Assembly (NCBI GenBank): GCA_001552775.1
Contig: KQ959277.1
Location: 79,867 to 135,427, forward strand
Direction: 5' to 3'
Length of the DNA stretch: 55,561 nt
From: Bacteroidales bacterium KA00251
GTDB taxonomy: Bacteria; Bacteroidota; Bacteroidia; Bacteroidales; Porphyromonadaceae
Notes under the pieces: generated by a model
What the model was told of the DNA's origin: nothing
The model's database searches: none
The model's input: the letters and a program-made list of their open reading frames with translations, nothing else
Made by a program: the position numbers and the translations under genes
In this document: piece by piece, positions 1 through 8,919 of the stretch
Numbering within the stretch: position 1 is the stretch's first letter
Layout: each line of letters starts with the position of its first letter

Positions 1-742
1 GTCCACCCACAGCAAGCTGTTCGATAGAGGAAGAAAGAAAATCTCTCAGAGCACCTAGCTCATCATTTACCTCTATCCTTAGTGCCTGAAATAGGCGACT
101 GAGCTTTCTGTGCCTTTGCTGAGGTTGACGAGGTAGTAGGGGAGCCACGGCTTCTACAAGATCCTTACTTGTTGTGATCATACGCTCAGAGCGTCTGCTC
201 TCTATGCAGTTTGCAATGCGAGCAGCATCAGTAAGCTCTCCATAGTTGCGGAATATACGCTCAAGCTCTTCTCTACTATAGCTAGCAAGAATTTCTTGTG
301 CGGATAGTGTGGCATTACGATTCATACGCATGTCCAGTGGAGCATCTTCAAAACGGAAACTGAAACCTCTCTCTGGCGTGTCAAAATGGTGAGAGGAAAC
401 ACCCAAGTCGGCAAGTATTCCATCTACTTTTTCCACTTGATAGAAGTCCATCCAAAAAGGAAGATACCTAAAATTACTTGCTACAAAGGTAAAGCGATCA
501 TCATGAGGTGCATTTTCTGCCGCATCAGAGTCTTGATCAAAGGAAAATAATCTGCCTTCTGATGACAGATGCCGTAAGATTTCGCGAGTATGACCTCCTC
601 CTCCCATCGTGCCATCAATATAGACCCCCTTAGGATTGGTAATGAGTAGCTCCATAGACTCTCTGAGTAGTACAGGAGTGTGATAGCTAAAGGTGTGCTC
701 CTCCATGGAGTCAGTTGGAAAGTGAACTTGCTTATTGCTCAT
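1..742 (-). CDS. rsmH: 16S rRNA (cytosine(1402)-N4)-methyltransferase RsmH, C-terminus beyond window
   Basis: I translated the minus strand directly. It starts MSNKQVHF at 742 and stays open to the window edge, giving about 247 of the roughly 300 residues usual for RsmH (MraW). The SAM-binding glycine motif DGTMGGGGHT lies near residue 45, ADLGVSSHHFD near 105, PERGFSFR near 122 and LDMRMN near 133, all family signatures. The enzyme N4-methylates C1402 in the ribosomal P site and is normally the second gene of the division/cell-wall (dcw) cluster. The usual first gene, mraZ, is not upstream: only about 250 bp separate this start from mscL. A TAnnTTTG promoter box sits about 70 bp upstream of the start. 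Confidence 0.93.
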   Translation of the reverse strand, partial: MSNKQVHFPTDSMEEHTFSYHTPVLLRESMELLITNPKGVYIDGTMGGGGHTREILRHLSSEGRLFSFDQDSDAAENAPHDDRFTFVASNFRYLPFWMDFYQVEKVDGILADLGVSSHHFDTPERGFSFRFEDAPLDMRMNRNATLSAQEILASYSREELERIFRNYGELTDAARIANCIESRRSERMITTSKDLVEAVAPLLPRQPQQRHRKLSRLFQALRIEVNDELGALRDFLSSSIEQLAVGG

Positions 743-813
743 CAAGCTAGGATACTTACTGCTTTGTATAAACTTGGCTAAGTCTACTGAAATGCTAATG
801 CCTTATATGTCTA

Positions 814-821
814 CAAAGATA
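814..821 (-). promoter_or_regulatory. Bacteroidota -7 promoter box for rsmH
   Basis: Read on the minus strand the sequence is TATCTTTG, a full match to the Bacteroidota -7 consensus TAnnTTTG. It lies about 72 bp upstream of the rsmH start. No clear TTTG -33 box is seen at the usual 19-21 bp distance. Confidence 0.55.
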
Positions 822-870
822 CAAACAAAACGAGACTGTAGGAAGAGTTTCCTTTATCGGAGGAGAAACC

Positions 871-907
871 AAAAAGGTACTGAGGATCTTTTATCTTCAG
901 TACCTTT
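871..907 (-). terminator. Rho-independent terminator downstream of mscL
   Basis: On the minus strand GGTACTGAAGAT pairs with ATCCTCAGTACC around a short AAAAG loop (one G-T pair) and is followed by TTTTT. It lies about 90 bp past the mscL stop, so mscL transcription should end before the rsmH promoter. Confidence 0.75.
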
Positions 908-994
908 CACGGTTAGATTCCTTTAAAAGGTTAGGTTAGGTCCTCAATCATACGTAATAAAAGAGGTAGTGAGCTGTTTTTAGGAACACAAGTT

Positions 995-1423
995 TTACTC
1001 TTTTTTGAGAGAGTCTCTAATCTCTTGTAAGAGCTTTACTTCTTCGCTAGGCTCAGCAGGCACTTCCTGTTCTTCTTGGGTGGGTGCTTCATGACTACGA
1101 AGACGGTTGATACCCTTGATCATTAGGAAAATTACAGTAGCAATAATTAGGAAATCCACGACCACTTGTATGAAGTTTCCAATTGTCATGGCTACCTCTG
1201 GTTGTACAACCTCCTCGCCTGCCAAAATAGCTTTTCGAAGAACAATTTTTAAGTCTGTAAAGTTTGCTTGTGAGGTTAGTAGAGTAATAGGAGGCATAAT
1301 TACGTCCTCCACAAGACTACTTACTATTTTCCCAAAAGCACCACCAATGATGATACCCACAGCCATGTCTACCACATTGCCGCGGAGAATAAACTCTTTA
1401 AATTCTTTTCCAAACTTAGACAT
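995..1423 (-). CDS. mscL: Large-conductance mechanosensitive channel MscL
   Basis: The 142-aa protein forms the homopentameric inner-membrane channel that opens under membrane tension and protects against hypo-osmotic lysis. The N-terminal amphipathic helix (MSKFGKEFKEFILRGN) is followed by TM1 with the GIIIGGAFGKIVSSLV gate-lining pattern (residues about 20-40), a periplasmic loop, TM2 (about 84-105) and a charged C-terminal helix ending in LLQEIRDSLKKE. Length and layout match the family. It has its own upstream promoter box and a downstream terminator, so it is probably monocistronic. Confidence 0.95.
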   Translation of the reverse strand: MSKFGKEFKEFILRGNVVDMAVGIIIGGAFGKIVSSLVEDVIMPPITLLTSQANFTDLKIVLRKAILAGEEVVQPEVAMTIGNFIQVVVDFLIIATVIFLMIKGINRLRSHEAPTQEEQEVPAEPSEEVKLLQEIRDSLKKE

Positions 1424-1490
1424 AATGAATACTGCTTTCTTGCTCCTTTATAGATTTGGTTGAGAGAAGATAGAGTCTTCCCTTTTCATA

Positions 1491-1498
1491 CAAAGGTA
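1491..1498 (-). promoter_or_regulatory. -7 promoter box for mscL
   Basis: TACCTTTG on the minus strand matches TAnnTTTG, about 68 bp upstream of the mscL start. It is identical to the boxes before bioD, hydA, the tRNAs and the FMN riboswitch. Confidence 0.5.
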
Positions 1499-1524
1499 TC
1501 TCTTTTGTTTCAAAGAAGAGGCTT

Positions 1525-3573
1525 TTATTGTTGATTTTGACAAAAGCCATCTCTCTTGACTAGAGCCTTTATCTCAGGGTCTCTTCCTCTAAAAGCACGA
1601 TAGAGATTTTGTGGATCGTCTGTGTCGCCTTTTTCAAGAATTTGCTTCCTGAAAGATTCTGCAGTGGACCGATCAAAGACTCCATGCTCCTGAAATAGAG
1701 AAAAAGCATCGGTGGAGAGGACTTCACTCCATTTGTAGCCATAGTAGCCTGCTGCGTAACCTCCACTAAAGAGATGAGAAAAGGAGGGGCTCATTGCGCA
1801 TCCTTCTGGTAAAGTTCCAAATCCAGGAGCCTTATTAAAGGCCTTTTTCTCAAACTCTTCGATTGAAAAGTCTTCTTTCAATGGCGAGTTTATGGTATGC
1901 AAAGCTAGATCAAGAAATCCGAAGGCAAGTTGGCGTTGAGTATCATATCCTGTACGGTACTTAGAGGAGTCTATAAAGCGCTGAAGAAGAGTGGAGGGAA
2001 TCTGCTCTCCTGTTTGATAGTGACGAGCGAAAGAGGCTAAAAATTCAGGTTCTGTAAGCCAGTTTTCATTGATTTGACTGGGGAGTTCTACGAAGTCGTG
2101 CACCACATTTGTGCCACTTAACGAAGAAAAACGAACTTGTGTGAGTAAGCCATGTAGAGCATGTCCAAACTCATGTAGGAAAGTGTGTACTTCACTGGGT
2201 AAGAGCAAGGCTTCTTGCCCTTCACTAGGAGGATTGAAGTTCATCACTAGAAGAATATGAGGACGTTGTTTCTCACTAGCTTCACGAAGATTGTTCATCC
2301 AAGCGCCACTGCGTTTCCCTTCCCTTGGAAAGAAGTCAAGATAAAGGAGCCCGATAAACTCCTTTCTCTCGGGATCTTCTACGCGGTAGGCTTTTATTCC
2401 TTCAGCATAAACGGATAGGGACGGGTCATAGATGAAACTAAGTCCATAGAGTCTTTCTGCTAGTCCTAATACACCTTTAATGGTACTTTCTAAAGGAAAG
2501 TATGGCTTTAGTTCCTTTTCTGAAAACTTAAAGTCTTTTTGGCACAGCTTTTCAAAGTAAAAGTTGATATCCCATGGTTTGATGGATGAGCCTTTGATGG
2601 TCGCTATTTTTTTTAGTTCCTCTTCCGCTTTGGGGAGAGATACAGTCTCAAGACTTTCAATAAAATGGAAGACCTTATCAGGGTGATTGACCATTTTTAA
2701 TTCCAAGGCATAGTGTGCATAGCTGGGATAACCTAAGATCTGTGCTTTAGCAAGCCTTAAGTTGACGATCTTTCTTACGAGTGCTGCATTGTTGTATATA
2801 TTGTGTTGATACCCGCGTTGCATCCACGCCTTGTAAAAAGTTTCCCGTAGCCAAGACGTCTCGGCAAAGCGCTGTATAGCTTGATATTCAGGTGCATCAA
2901 GAGAGAATAGATAGCCACTAAGCTCACCCTCTTTTATGGCTCTTTGATGGGCAAGCTCTAGGATGTTGCTGGGAATACCTTGCAAAGCTTCATCTGCAGG
3001 TGGAAGGTATAGCCTAAAGAGCTTGGAGTCGCTAAGAAGGTTGTTGCCAAAAGCAAGGGAAGCTTTGCTAAGTGCTTCATTAATCTTTCTAAGAGCCTCT
3101 TTCTTCTCTTTAGGAAGAAGAGCTCCATTTCGTACAAAGCTTTGGTATTGGCGATGAAGTAGTCGCTTTTCCTCTTCTAATAGCGAAAGAGTCTCCTTAC
3201 TATCATGGAGTACTTTTATTCGTTGAAACAATGAATCAGATAAGGAAATGTCGCTACTAAGAGCAGAGAGTTTCGGAGAAAATGCTTCTGCGGTAGACCT
3301 AAGTATGTCATTACTATTTGCACTGAGTAGATTATAAAATGCCCCTAATAGTGCTTCTAAAGCTTCTCCACTGTTTTCTAAAGCAAGAGAAGTGTTGGCA
3401 AAAGAGGGATTCTCGGTGTTGCTTTCAATTGCATTAATTTCCTCGCGTTGTAGCTGAATGGCACAATCAATAAGTTCGCCATAGTCAGTGTCTTTTATTT
3501 GGTCAAATGGATAGGCATGGAAAGGGGTCTCTGGCTTTATAAAAAGCTTTGTAAGTTTCTCTTGGGCAGTCAT
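1525..3573 (-). CDS. dcp: M3-family zinc metallopeptidase (peptidyl-dipeptidase Dcp-like)
   Basis: The 682-aa length fits oligopeptidase A / Dcp enzymes. The thermolysin-like zinc motif HEFGHALH is near residue 465, with the downstream glutamate ligand in FVELPSQINENW. The C-terminal substrate loop GYAAGYYGYKWSEVLS, with the Gly/Tyr pattern typical of M3 enzymes, is present. No signal peptide is visible at the start (MTAQEKLTKLF), so a cytoplasmic role in degrading short peptides is most likely. The gene starts 62 bp downstream of hydF and may be co-transcribed with the hydrogenase genes, although no functional link is known. Dcp (dipeptide release) and oligopeptidase A cannot be separated by reading alone. 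Confidence 0.88.
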   Translation of the reverse strand: MTAQEKLTKLFIKPETPFHAYPFDQIKDTDYGELIDCAIQLQREEINAIESNTENPSFANTSLALENSGEALEALLGAFYNLLSANSNDILRSTAEAFSPKLSALSSDISLSDSLFQRIKVLHDSKETLSLLEEEKRLLHRQYQSFVRNGALLPKEKKEALRKINEALSKASLAFGNNLLSDSKLFRLYLPPADEALQGIPSNILELAHQRAIKEGELSGYLFSLDAPEYQAIQRFAETSWLRETFYKAWMQRGYQHNIYNNAALVRKIVNLRLAKAQILGYPSYAHYALELKMVNHPDKVFHFIESLETVSLPKAEEELKKIATIKGSSIKPWDINFYFEKLCQKDFKFSEKELKPYFPLESTIKGVLGLAERLYGLSFIYDPSLSVYAEGIKAYRVEDPERKEFIGLLYLDFFPREGKRSGAWMNNLREASEKQRPHILLVMNFNPPSEGQEALLLPSEVHTFLHEFGHALHGLLTQVRFSSLSGTNVVHDFVELPSQINENWLTEPEFLASFARHYQTGEQIPSTLLQRFIDSSKYRTGYDTQRQLAFGFLDLALHTINSPLKEDFSIEEFEKKAFNKAPGFGTLPEGCAMSPSFSHLFSGGYAAGYYGYKWSEVLSTDAFSLFQEHGVFDRSTAESFRKQILEKGDTDDPQNLYRAFRGRDPEIKALVKRDGFCQNQQ

Positions 3574-3635
3574 GCTAATTTCTATTTCTAAGCTTTATGG
3601 GTATCTATGATAGATCTTGTACAAGGAAAAATGGA

Positions 3636-4811
3636 TTAAGGAAGAGCTACTTTATTGAGTATGCCTGTAAGGTATGCAATCGCTATACCGTAATTTGTCA
3701 TAGCTACACCTTGTGCTGTTGCAAGATCTTGACGACTTACTAACAGTCGCCGATTAAACATACACCCACCACAGTGAATAACCGCATCGTATGGAGTAAG
3801 GTCTTCGGGAAAGTCTTTGCCTGCCACAAAAGAGATCTTTAAACTCTCTCCAAAGCGTTTGCGTAGCATTTGAGGAATTTTGACAGTGCCTATATCCTCT
3901 CCTTGAGGAGCGTGAGTACATGCTTCGGCAATGAGTATGTGGGAGTGTGAGGATAGCTTATCAAGGGCTTTAGCTCCTAGTACAAAACGTGTAAGGTCGC
4001 CTCGCTCTGCACTCATTAAAATAGAAAATGATGTAAGCAAGGTACCGAATGGTATCAGTTTCTCCACCATTGCGAAGACTTGGGAGTCTGTAATAATAAG
4101 TTGCGGGGGAGCTTTCAATATAGAAAGCGTGCGCGCAAGTTCTTCTGGGGTTGTGCATATTGCCGAGCATTGGCGATCAAGTAAAGCCCGAATGGTCTGT
4201 ACTTGTGGCAGTATAAGTCGACCCTTGGGGGCTGCAGAGTCTTGAGGCATAACGAGTAGCACAGTATCGCCTTTTTTGCAGAGATTGCCAAGGAGAGATG
4301 GATTCTCCGTTTCTTTTTTGAGAATGGACGAGAGCTTTTGTAGAAGTTCATCAATTCCTTTGCCTTTTAATGCACTAACGATGACAGGAGGATAGTCAAA
4401 TCTCTTTTGTACTTCCTCTGTAAGTTGATCTAATTCGTACGAGTGGTAGCAGTCTGCTTGTGCGATAATGGGCAAGATGGCAACTTTACTTGGAACCTGT
4501 TGTAGGAATGGAGATGGAAGAGTCTCCCCTTTACTGATAAGGTATAAGATTAAATCGGCTGTAGCAAGCTCTTTTTGGGTTACTTCTTCTCGTTTCTTTC
4601 CGAGAATAGAGGCATCTGATAGCCCTGGAGTATCTACCAAAAGAATAGGACCTACCTCTGCCAATTCCATACTTTTAGCGACACTGTCTGTCGTTGTACC
4701 TGCTAAATTTGAAGTTAACGACCGCTTTTGTCGAAGTAATCTATTGAAAAGGGTAGACTTCCCGCTGTTTACTCTCCCTACAAGTAGTACTCTTTTTCTT
4801 TCCAAGATCAT
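3636..4811 (-). CDS. hydF: [FeFe]-hydrogenase maturation GTPase HydF
   Basis: HydF is the scaffold on which the 2Fe subcluster of the H-cluster is built before delivery to HydA. The N-terminal GTPase domain shows G1 GRVNSGKST (near residue 12), G2 AGTTTD and G3 DTPGL. The C-terminal cluster-binding domain shows CTHAPQGED and HCGGCMFNRR, which hold the ligand residues of the HydF [4Fe-4S] site. The position expected for the G4 NKxD motif reads AQAD, so nucleotide specificity may be relaxed. Its start is 32 bp from the hydG stop, in the order hydA-E-G-F. Confidence 0.93.
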   Translation of the reverse strand: MILERKRVLLVGRVNSGKSTLFNRLLRQKRSLTSNLAGTTTDSVAKSMELAEVGPILLVDTPGLSDASILGKKREEVTQKELATADLILYLISKGETLPSPFLQQVPSKVAILPIIAQADCYHSYELDQLTEEVQKRFDYPPVIVSALKGKGIDELLQKLSSILKKETENPSLLGNLCKKGDTVLLVMPQDSAAPKGRLILPQVQTIRALLDRQCSAICTTPEELARTLSILKAPPQLIITDSQVFAMVEKLIPFGTLLTSFSILMSAERGDLTRFVLGAKALDKLSSHSHILIAEACTHAPQGEDIGTVKIPQMLRKRFGESLKISFVAGKDFPEDLTPYDAVIHCGGCMFNRRLLVSRQDLATAQGVAMTNYGIAIAYLTGILNKVALP

Positions 4812-4843
4812 AGTTATACCGCCGTGAAGTACTAGATGCGAAA

Positions 4844-6262
4844 CTAAAAGTGGAGATCTCGCCGACCTTCACCGACCTCAAGAAGGCGTTGAGAAGTAAG
4901 CGTACGAATTTTAGGATTCGGGATGTAGGTGAGTTGCTCTTTGATAAGTTGTAAGCCCACTTCCCGTGTGCCCTCAGAAGCATAGTCATCTAAATATTCT
5001 TGAAGGGTAAGAAGGGCATTGGGGCCACAGCAGTTGGCTATTTGTCCACTCTTGCAAAGAGCCATAAATCTGTCTCCAGTGCGTCCTTCTCGATAGCAAG
5101 CTGTACAAAAACTAGGGATGTGACCTTCTTCAAGAAGCCAATGTACTACTTGATCAAGGGTTCTTGAGTCACTCACTTGGAATTGTTCGGAGTGCTGAGC
5201 ATCACGCTCTTGGGCATATCCCCCAACTGTGGTTTTTGATCCTCCACTTATTTGGGATACTCCTACGTGGAGAGCTTTGCGACGTACCGATTCTTTCTCA
5301 CGTGTGGAGACGATAATCCCAGTATAGGGTACAGCAATACGTGCTACAGCTATAAGATGAAGAAAAATGTCATCTGGTACAGCATTAGGGAAGGAGTCTA
5401 GTGATACATCATCGGCGGGGCAGATTCGGGGAACGCTTATTGTATGAGGCCCTACACCATGGGTAGCCTCTAGATGCTCTGCATGCATAAGGAGCCCCAC
5501 AAAGTCGTAGAGGTAGGTATTTAAGCCGAAGAGAACCCCTATCCCCACGTCGTCTATCCCTCCTTCCATAGCTCTGTCCATGGCTTCCGTGTGATAGCTG
5601 TAGTCGCTTTTGGGACCGTAAGGATGGAGCTTTTCATAGTTTTCTTTGTGATATGTCTCTTGAAAGAGAATGTAGGTGCCTATACCTGCATCGTGTAGTT
5701 TTTTGTAGTTCTCTACTGTGGTGGCGGCAATATTTACATTTACTCTACGGATTGCACCATTTTTATGATGGATAGAGTAAATGGTATTTATAGATTCTAG
5801 AATGTACTCAATAGAGTTGAGACGAGGATCCTCTCCCGACTCAATGGCGAGTCGCTTGTGTCCCATATCTTGAAGAGCTATTACTTCCCTCTTGATTTCC
5901 TCTTGGGTAAGTCTGTGTCGAGGAATTGTACGGTTTTTTACGTGGTACGGACAATATACACAGCCGTTGATGCAATAGTTGGATAGGTATAAGGGTGCAA
6001 AAAGGACAATACGTTTTCCGTAGAAACGTAGCTTGATTTTCTCTGCCATTAGAGCTACCTTTCTACGCACCTCAGGAGAGGTATTGTGCAATAAAACAGC
6101 AGCTTTCCGATGGTCGAGACCTTTCATTTGTTCGGCTTCTTGTAAAATCTCGTCAATGAGTACGTGATCATCTTTGTGTGCTGTCGCATACTCTAGTGTA
6201 TCGAGTATTTCTTGATGGCTGATGAACTCAGTCGCCTTGAGTGAGTGTTTGTTGTAGCTCAT
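4844..6262 (-). CDS. hydG: [FeFe]-hydrogenase maturase HydG (radical SAM tyrosine lyase)
   Basis: HydG cleaves tyrosine to p-cresol and supplies the CO and CN ligands of the H-cluster. The radical-SAM CX3CX2C motif CINGCVYC lies near residue 103. The C-terminal CX2CX22C motif, starting CTAC and ending in CCGPNA, binds the auxiliary cluster that distinguishes HydG from ThiH. The 472-aa length is typical. It lies between hydE (46 bp upstream) and hydF, so the three maturases form one transcription unit. Confidence 0.95.
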   Translation of the reverse strand: MSYNKHSLKATEFISHQEILDTLEYATAHKDDHVLIDEILQEAEQMKGLDHRKAAVLLHNTSPEVRRKVALMAEKIKLRFYGKRIVLFAPLYLSNYCINGCVYCPYHVKNRTIPRHRLTQEEIKREVIALQDMGHKRLAIESGEDPRLNSIEYILESINTIYSIHHKNGAIRRVNVNIAATTVENYKKLHDAGIGTYILFQETYHKENYEKLHPYGPKSDYSYHTEAMDRAMEGGIDDVGIGVLFGLNTYLYDFVGLLMHAEHLEATHGVGPHTISVPRICPADDVSLDSFPNAVPDDIFLHLIAVARIAVPYTGIIVSTREKESVRRKALHVGVSQISGGSKTTVGGYAQERDAQHSEQFQVSDSRTLDQVVHWLLEEGHIPSFCTACYREGRTGDRFMALCKSGQIANCCGPNALLTLQEYLDDYASEGTREVGLQLIKEQLTYIPNPKIRTLTSQRLLEVGEGRRDLHF

Positions 6263-6308
6263 AAGCTCTTAGTTTGGTTTTGGTTTGAAAGTAAGGCGAG
6301 TGAAAGGG

Positions 6309-7343
6309 TTAAAGGGGAGCATCTCCACGTCCCCAGTCAATACTATATCCGATTTTCTCTAGTTCTTTTTTCAATAAGGTAACTCCCTCAGCGGATTCCG
6401 CCCCTAGAGATGCTTTATGGTCGTAGAGTGAGTAGTCTTTTCTATGAGACATCGGCGATAGGTTAGGCATCACCACATTGCAGCCAGACAAGATAGCTCG
6501 TATCCTCCCCTCAGGGTGCAGTGTAGCCATTGCGGTAGTGGCTGGAATCATCGCGGTAGGGCAAAAGATACGACAGAGTGCAAGAAAACGTAGAGTAAGC
6601 TCAAGCGAACCTTTAGCTTTTTGAGCAAAGGGTGTCGCTGAATGGGGAAGAAAAGGACCTACTCCTATCATAGCGGGGTTGAAATCACGTATGAATATAA
6701 GGTCTTCTGCCATATGTTCTATCGTTTGTTTAGGCGAGCCTACCATTATTCCAGTGCCTGTCTGAAATCCGATTCGCTGAAGAGCTGCAAGCGAGGCTAG
6801 ACGATGAGATAGCGACATGCCTGGTGGGTGAAGTAGACTGTAGTGAGTCACATTGTGCGTTTCATGTCGCAAGAGGTATCGATTGGCTCCTGCATTATAG
6901 AGGTCTTGATATTCGTGAGGCTCCATCTCTCCAAGCGAAAGGGTAATTGCCACTTCTGGATATCGGCGACGAATCGTTTGTATCAGTTTTACAAGTCGCT
7001 CACCACGCCAATAGTGATCTTCTCCCCCTTGTAACACAAATGTGTGAAAGCCTATGCTGTGACCTTCATCACATTGCAGAAGGATTTCCTCAGACGAGAG
7101 TCGATACCTTATTAGTTGCGTATTGCTTCTGCGAATACCACAATAATAACAATCGTTTGCACAATAGTTAGAGATCTCTATGAGTCCTCTTAGGAAGATT
7201 TTCCTACCAAAGCTCCTCTCAGCAATAGCACGAGCATATTCCGAGAGAGCTTTGGTAGTATCTGTCGAAGGGTCTCTCAGCAGAGAGACGATTTCTTGAG
7301 AATTGACTTCGTCAGGCTTCTTGTTGATGAGCCAACTTATCAT
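6309..7343 (-). CDS. hydE: [FeFe]-hydrogenase maturase HydE (radical SAM)
   Basis: HydE acts on the HydG-derived Fe(CO)2(CN)cysteine product on the way to the bridging dithiomethylamine ligand. The radical-SAM motif CANDCYYC is near residue 62 in a BioB-like TIM barrel, followed by LQGGEDHYW, the second conserved block. The 344-aa length is standard. Its first 32 bp overlap the 3' end of hydA in another frame, which suggests translational coupling. Confidence 0.93.
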   Translation of the reverse strand: MISWLINKKPDEVNSQEIVSLLRDPSTDTTKALSEYARAIAERSFGRKIFLRGLIEISNYCANDCYYCGIRRSNTQLIRYRLSSEEILLQCDEGHSIGFHTFVLQGGEDHYWRGERLVKLIQTIRRRYPEVAITLSLGEMEPHEYQDLYNAGANRYLLRHETHNVTHYSLLHPPGMSLSHRLASLAALQRIGFQTGTGIMVGSPKQTIEHMAEDLIFIRDFNPAMIGVGPFLPHSATPFAQKAKGSLELTLRFLALCRIFCPTAMIPATTAMATLHPEGRIRAILSGCNVVMPNLSPMSHRKDYSLYDHKASLGAESAEGVTLLKKELEKIGYSIDWGRGDAPL

Positions 7344-8820
7344 AGGTGAGCTCCATTTTGTCCACCTCTTTGAGGAGCTGTCTGCGACCTGCTACGATGT
7401 CGTTGAATGCACTAGGACCTGTAACGCATCCCCCTTCGCAAGCCATTACCTCTACGAACTGTACATCTGCTTTACCTTTGCGACCGTAATTTTTTAGCTT
7501 TCTTACGGCGGCCTTATCCAGACCTGCAACCTCCTCTGCAGTCAACTGCTCTGCAAAGTTTTTGTAGCGTGGAATGGCGTGCAGGTATGAGAGAACAGCA
7601 TCTTTTACGCCACCATTGCGAGCAAAGGCATGGGCTTCTCGTACGGCACTAAATTCTGGTGTATACTCGGGGGCATCTTTTACCTCTATATTCATCCCCG
7701 CAAATACAGATCCCAGCTCTTCAAAGGTCATGACCATATCTACATCCACATTGGGACGTTTTACCTCTTTCCGTTTTGCTACGCACGGACCAATAAATAC
7801 AATCCGACTATTTGGATATTTTGCGCGAGCCCGTTCTGCAGTATATACCATGGGGGAGTGAGAGTGCGAAACAAAAGGCTTTAATCCAGGAGCATGCTTG
7901 TCAACCAATTCGTAAAACGAGGGGCAGCATGAGGTCGTCATAAAAGCTTGTCCCCCTTCAATCTTTTCTACTAGCTCGGCACCTTCGTGAGAAACAGTGT
8001 CCATAGCACCTTGAGCAACCTCTATTACATCGTGGAAGCCAATCTCTTTTATTGCTCCGTATACTTTTTCTCGTGAGGTTTTAAATTGTCCCAATATCGC
8101 TGGTGCAACAATTGCAACTACTTGTTCTCCTCGCTCAATAGCGCCTAGAATATCAAATACCTGTGAGATCTCAAAGATCGCGCCAAAGGGACATGCATTT
8201 AAGCAGGAGCCACAATAGATGCACTTTGATTCATCGATTTGCTCAATCCCTTCTTCATCTTTCGTGATCGCACCTACAGGGCACGACTCCTCGCAGGGTA
8301 CAGGTATGTATACAATGGCATGATAGGGGCAATGCTTGTGACAGGCACCGCAGCTTACACACACACTATGATCAATACGTGCTTGCCCTGTTTTGGGTGA
8401 AAAAGAGATGCAATTTTTTGGACAATTGATGGAGCAAGCACGGCTTACGCAACCTCTGCATAGGTTAGAAACCTCGTAGTTGATTTGCACGCACGAAGTA
8501 CACGCTTCGTCAATTACACAGAGTACATTCTCTTTTGTAGGTTTGGGACGGTGGAGTGCCTCATGAGCATATTGAGAAAGTGGCGTAAGCTCGTCTTTCT
8601 CATCGCTCATATCAAATCCTAGCAAGGGGAAGGTTTTGTATTTCCATACAGCACGCTCCTTATGCGGACAGCATCTCCCGAGTACATTTCTATTTTTTCG
8701 AGGGCTTAGCTCAATAGGTATCCGATCAATCGTCTTTATAAGCTCATCTTTGCACCATCTCTCTACTAGTGTCGAAAGAAGCTTGTGACGAACGATCATT
8801 ACGTTGTTGATAAAAGTCAT
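7312..8820 (-). CDS. hydA: Monomeric [FeFe] hydrogenase, group B type
   Basis: The 502-aa protein reversibly reduces protons with ferredoxin-like electron donors. Cysteine-rich 4Fe-4S segments fill residues about 105-230, including CVSCGACHKHCP and CIYCGSCLNACP. The H-cluster motifs follow: TSCCPSF (L1), GPCVAKRKE (L2) and MACEGGCVTGPSA (L3). TSCCP with PSA after the GGC block, plus the unusual cysteine-rich N-terminal segment, fits group B rather than the better-studied group A enzymes. No signal peptide is visible. It is first in an operon with hydE, hydG and hydF. A -7 box and two inverted repeats lie upstream. Confidence 0.9.
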   Translation of the reverse strand: MTFINNVMIVRHKLLSTLVERWCKDELIKTIDRIPIELSPRKNRNVLGRCCPHKERAVWKYKTFPLLGFDMSDEKDELTPLSQYAHEALHRPKPTKENVLCVIDEACTSCVQINYEVSNLCRGCVSRACSINCPKNCISFSPKTGQARIDHSVCVSCGACHKHCPYHAIVYIPVPCEESCPVGAITKDEEGIEQIDESKCIYCGSCLNACPFGAIFEISQVFDILGAIERGEQVVAIVAPAILGQFKTSREKVYGAIKEIGFHDVIEVAQGAMDTVSHEGAELVEKIEGGQAFMTTSCCPSFYELVDKHAPGLKPFVSHSHSPMVYTAERARAKYPNSRIVFIGPCVAKRKEVKRPNVDVDMVMTFEELGSVFAGMNIEVKDAPEYTPEFSAVREAHAFARNGGVKDAVLSYLHAIPRYKNFAEQLTAEEVAGLDKAAVRKLKNYGRKGKADVQFVEVMACEGGCVTGPSAFNDIVAGRRQLLKEVDKMELTYDKLAHQQEA

Positions 8821-8850
8821 AGAATCTCTACTTTAATCTGTTTCTCATAT

Positions 8851-8865
8851 ACCTCAATATGAGGT
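8851..8865. promoter_or_regulatory. Inverted repeat between hydA promoter and start (candidate operator)
   Basis: ACCTCA-ATA-TGAGGT is a 6-3-6 perfect inverted repeat. It lies just downstream of the hydA -7 box, around the expected transcription start, where a bound repressor would block initiation. The cognate regulator is unknown. Confidence 0.4.
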
Positions 8866-8869
8866 CTTA

Positions 8870-8877
8870 CAAAGGTA
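8870..8877 (-). promoter_or_regulatory. -7 promoter box for the hydAEGF operon
   Basis: TACCTTTG on the minus strand, 50 bp upstream of hydA. A CAAA (TTTG on the minus strand) about 22 bp further upstream may be the -33 element. Confidence 0.6.
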
Positions 8878-8919
8878 CGACTATTCCTACAAAAAAGGGC
8901 CAAAAAGCAAGTTCTGAAG

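Noticed and set aside
735-926. 63-codon plus-strand ORF between rsmH and mscL
   Set aside because: It covers the rsmH promoter box and the mscL terminator hairpin and has no recognisable features.
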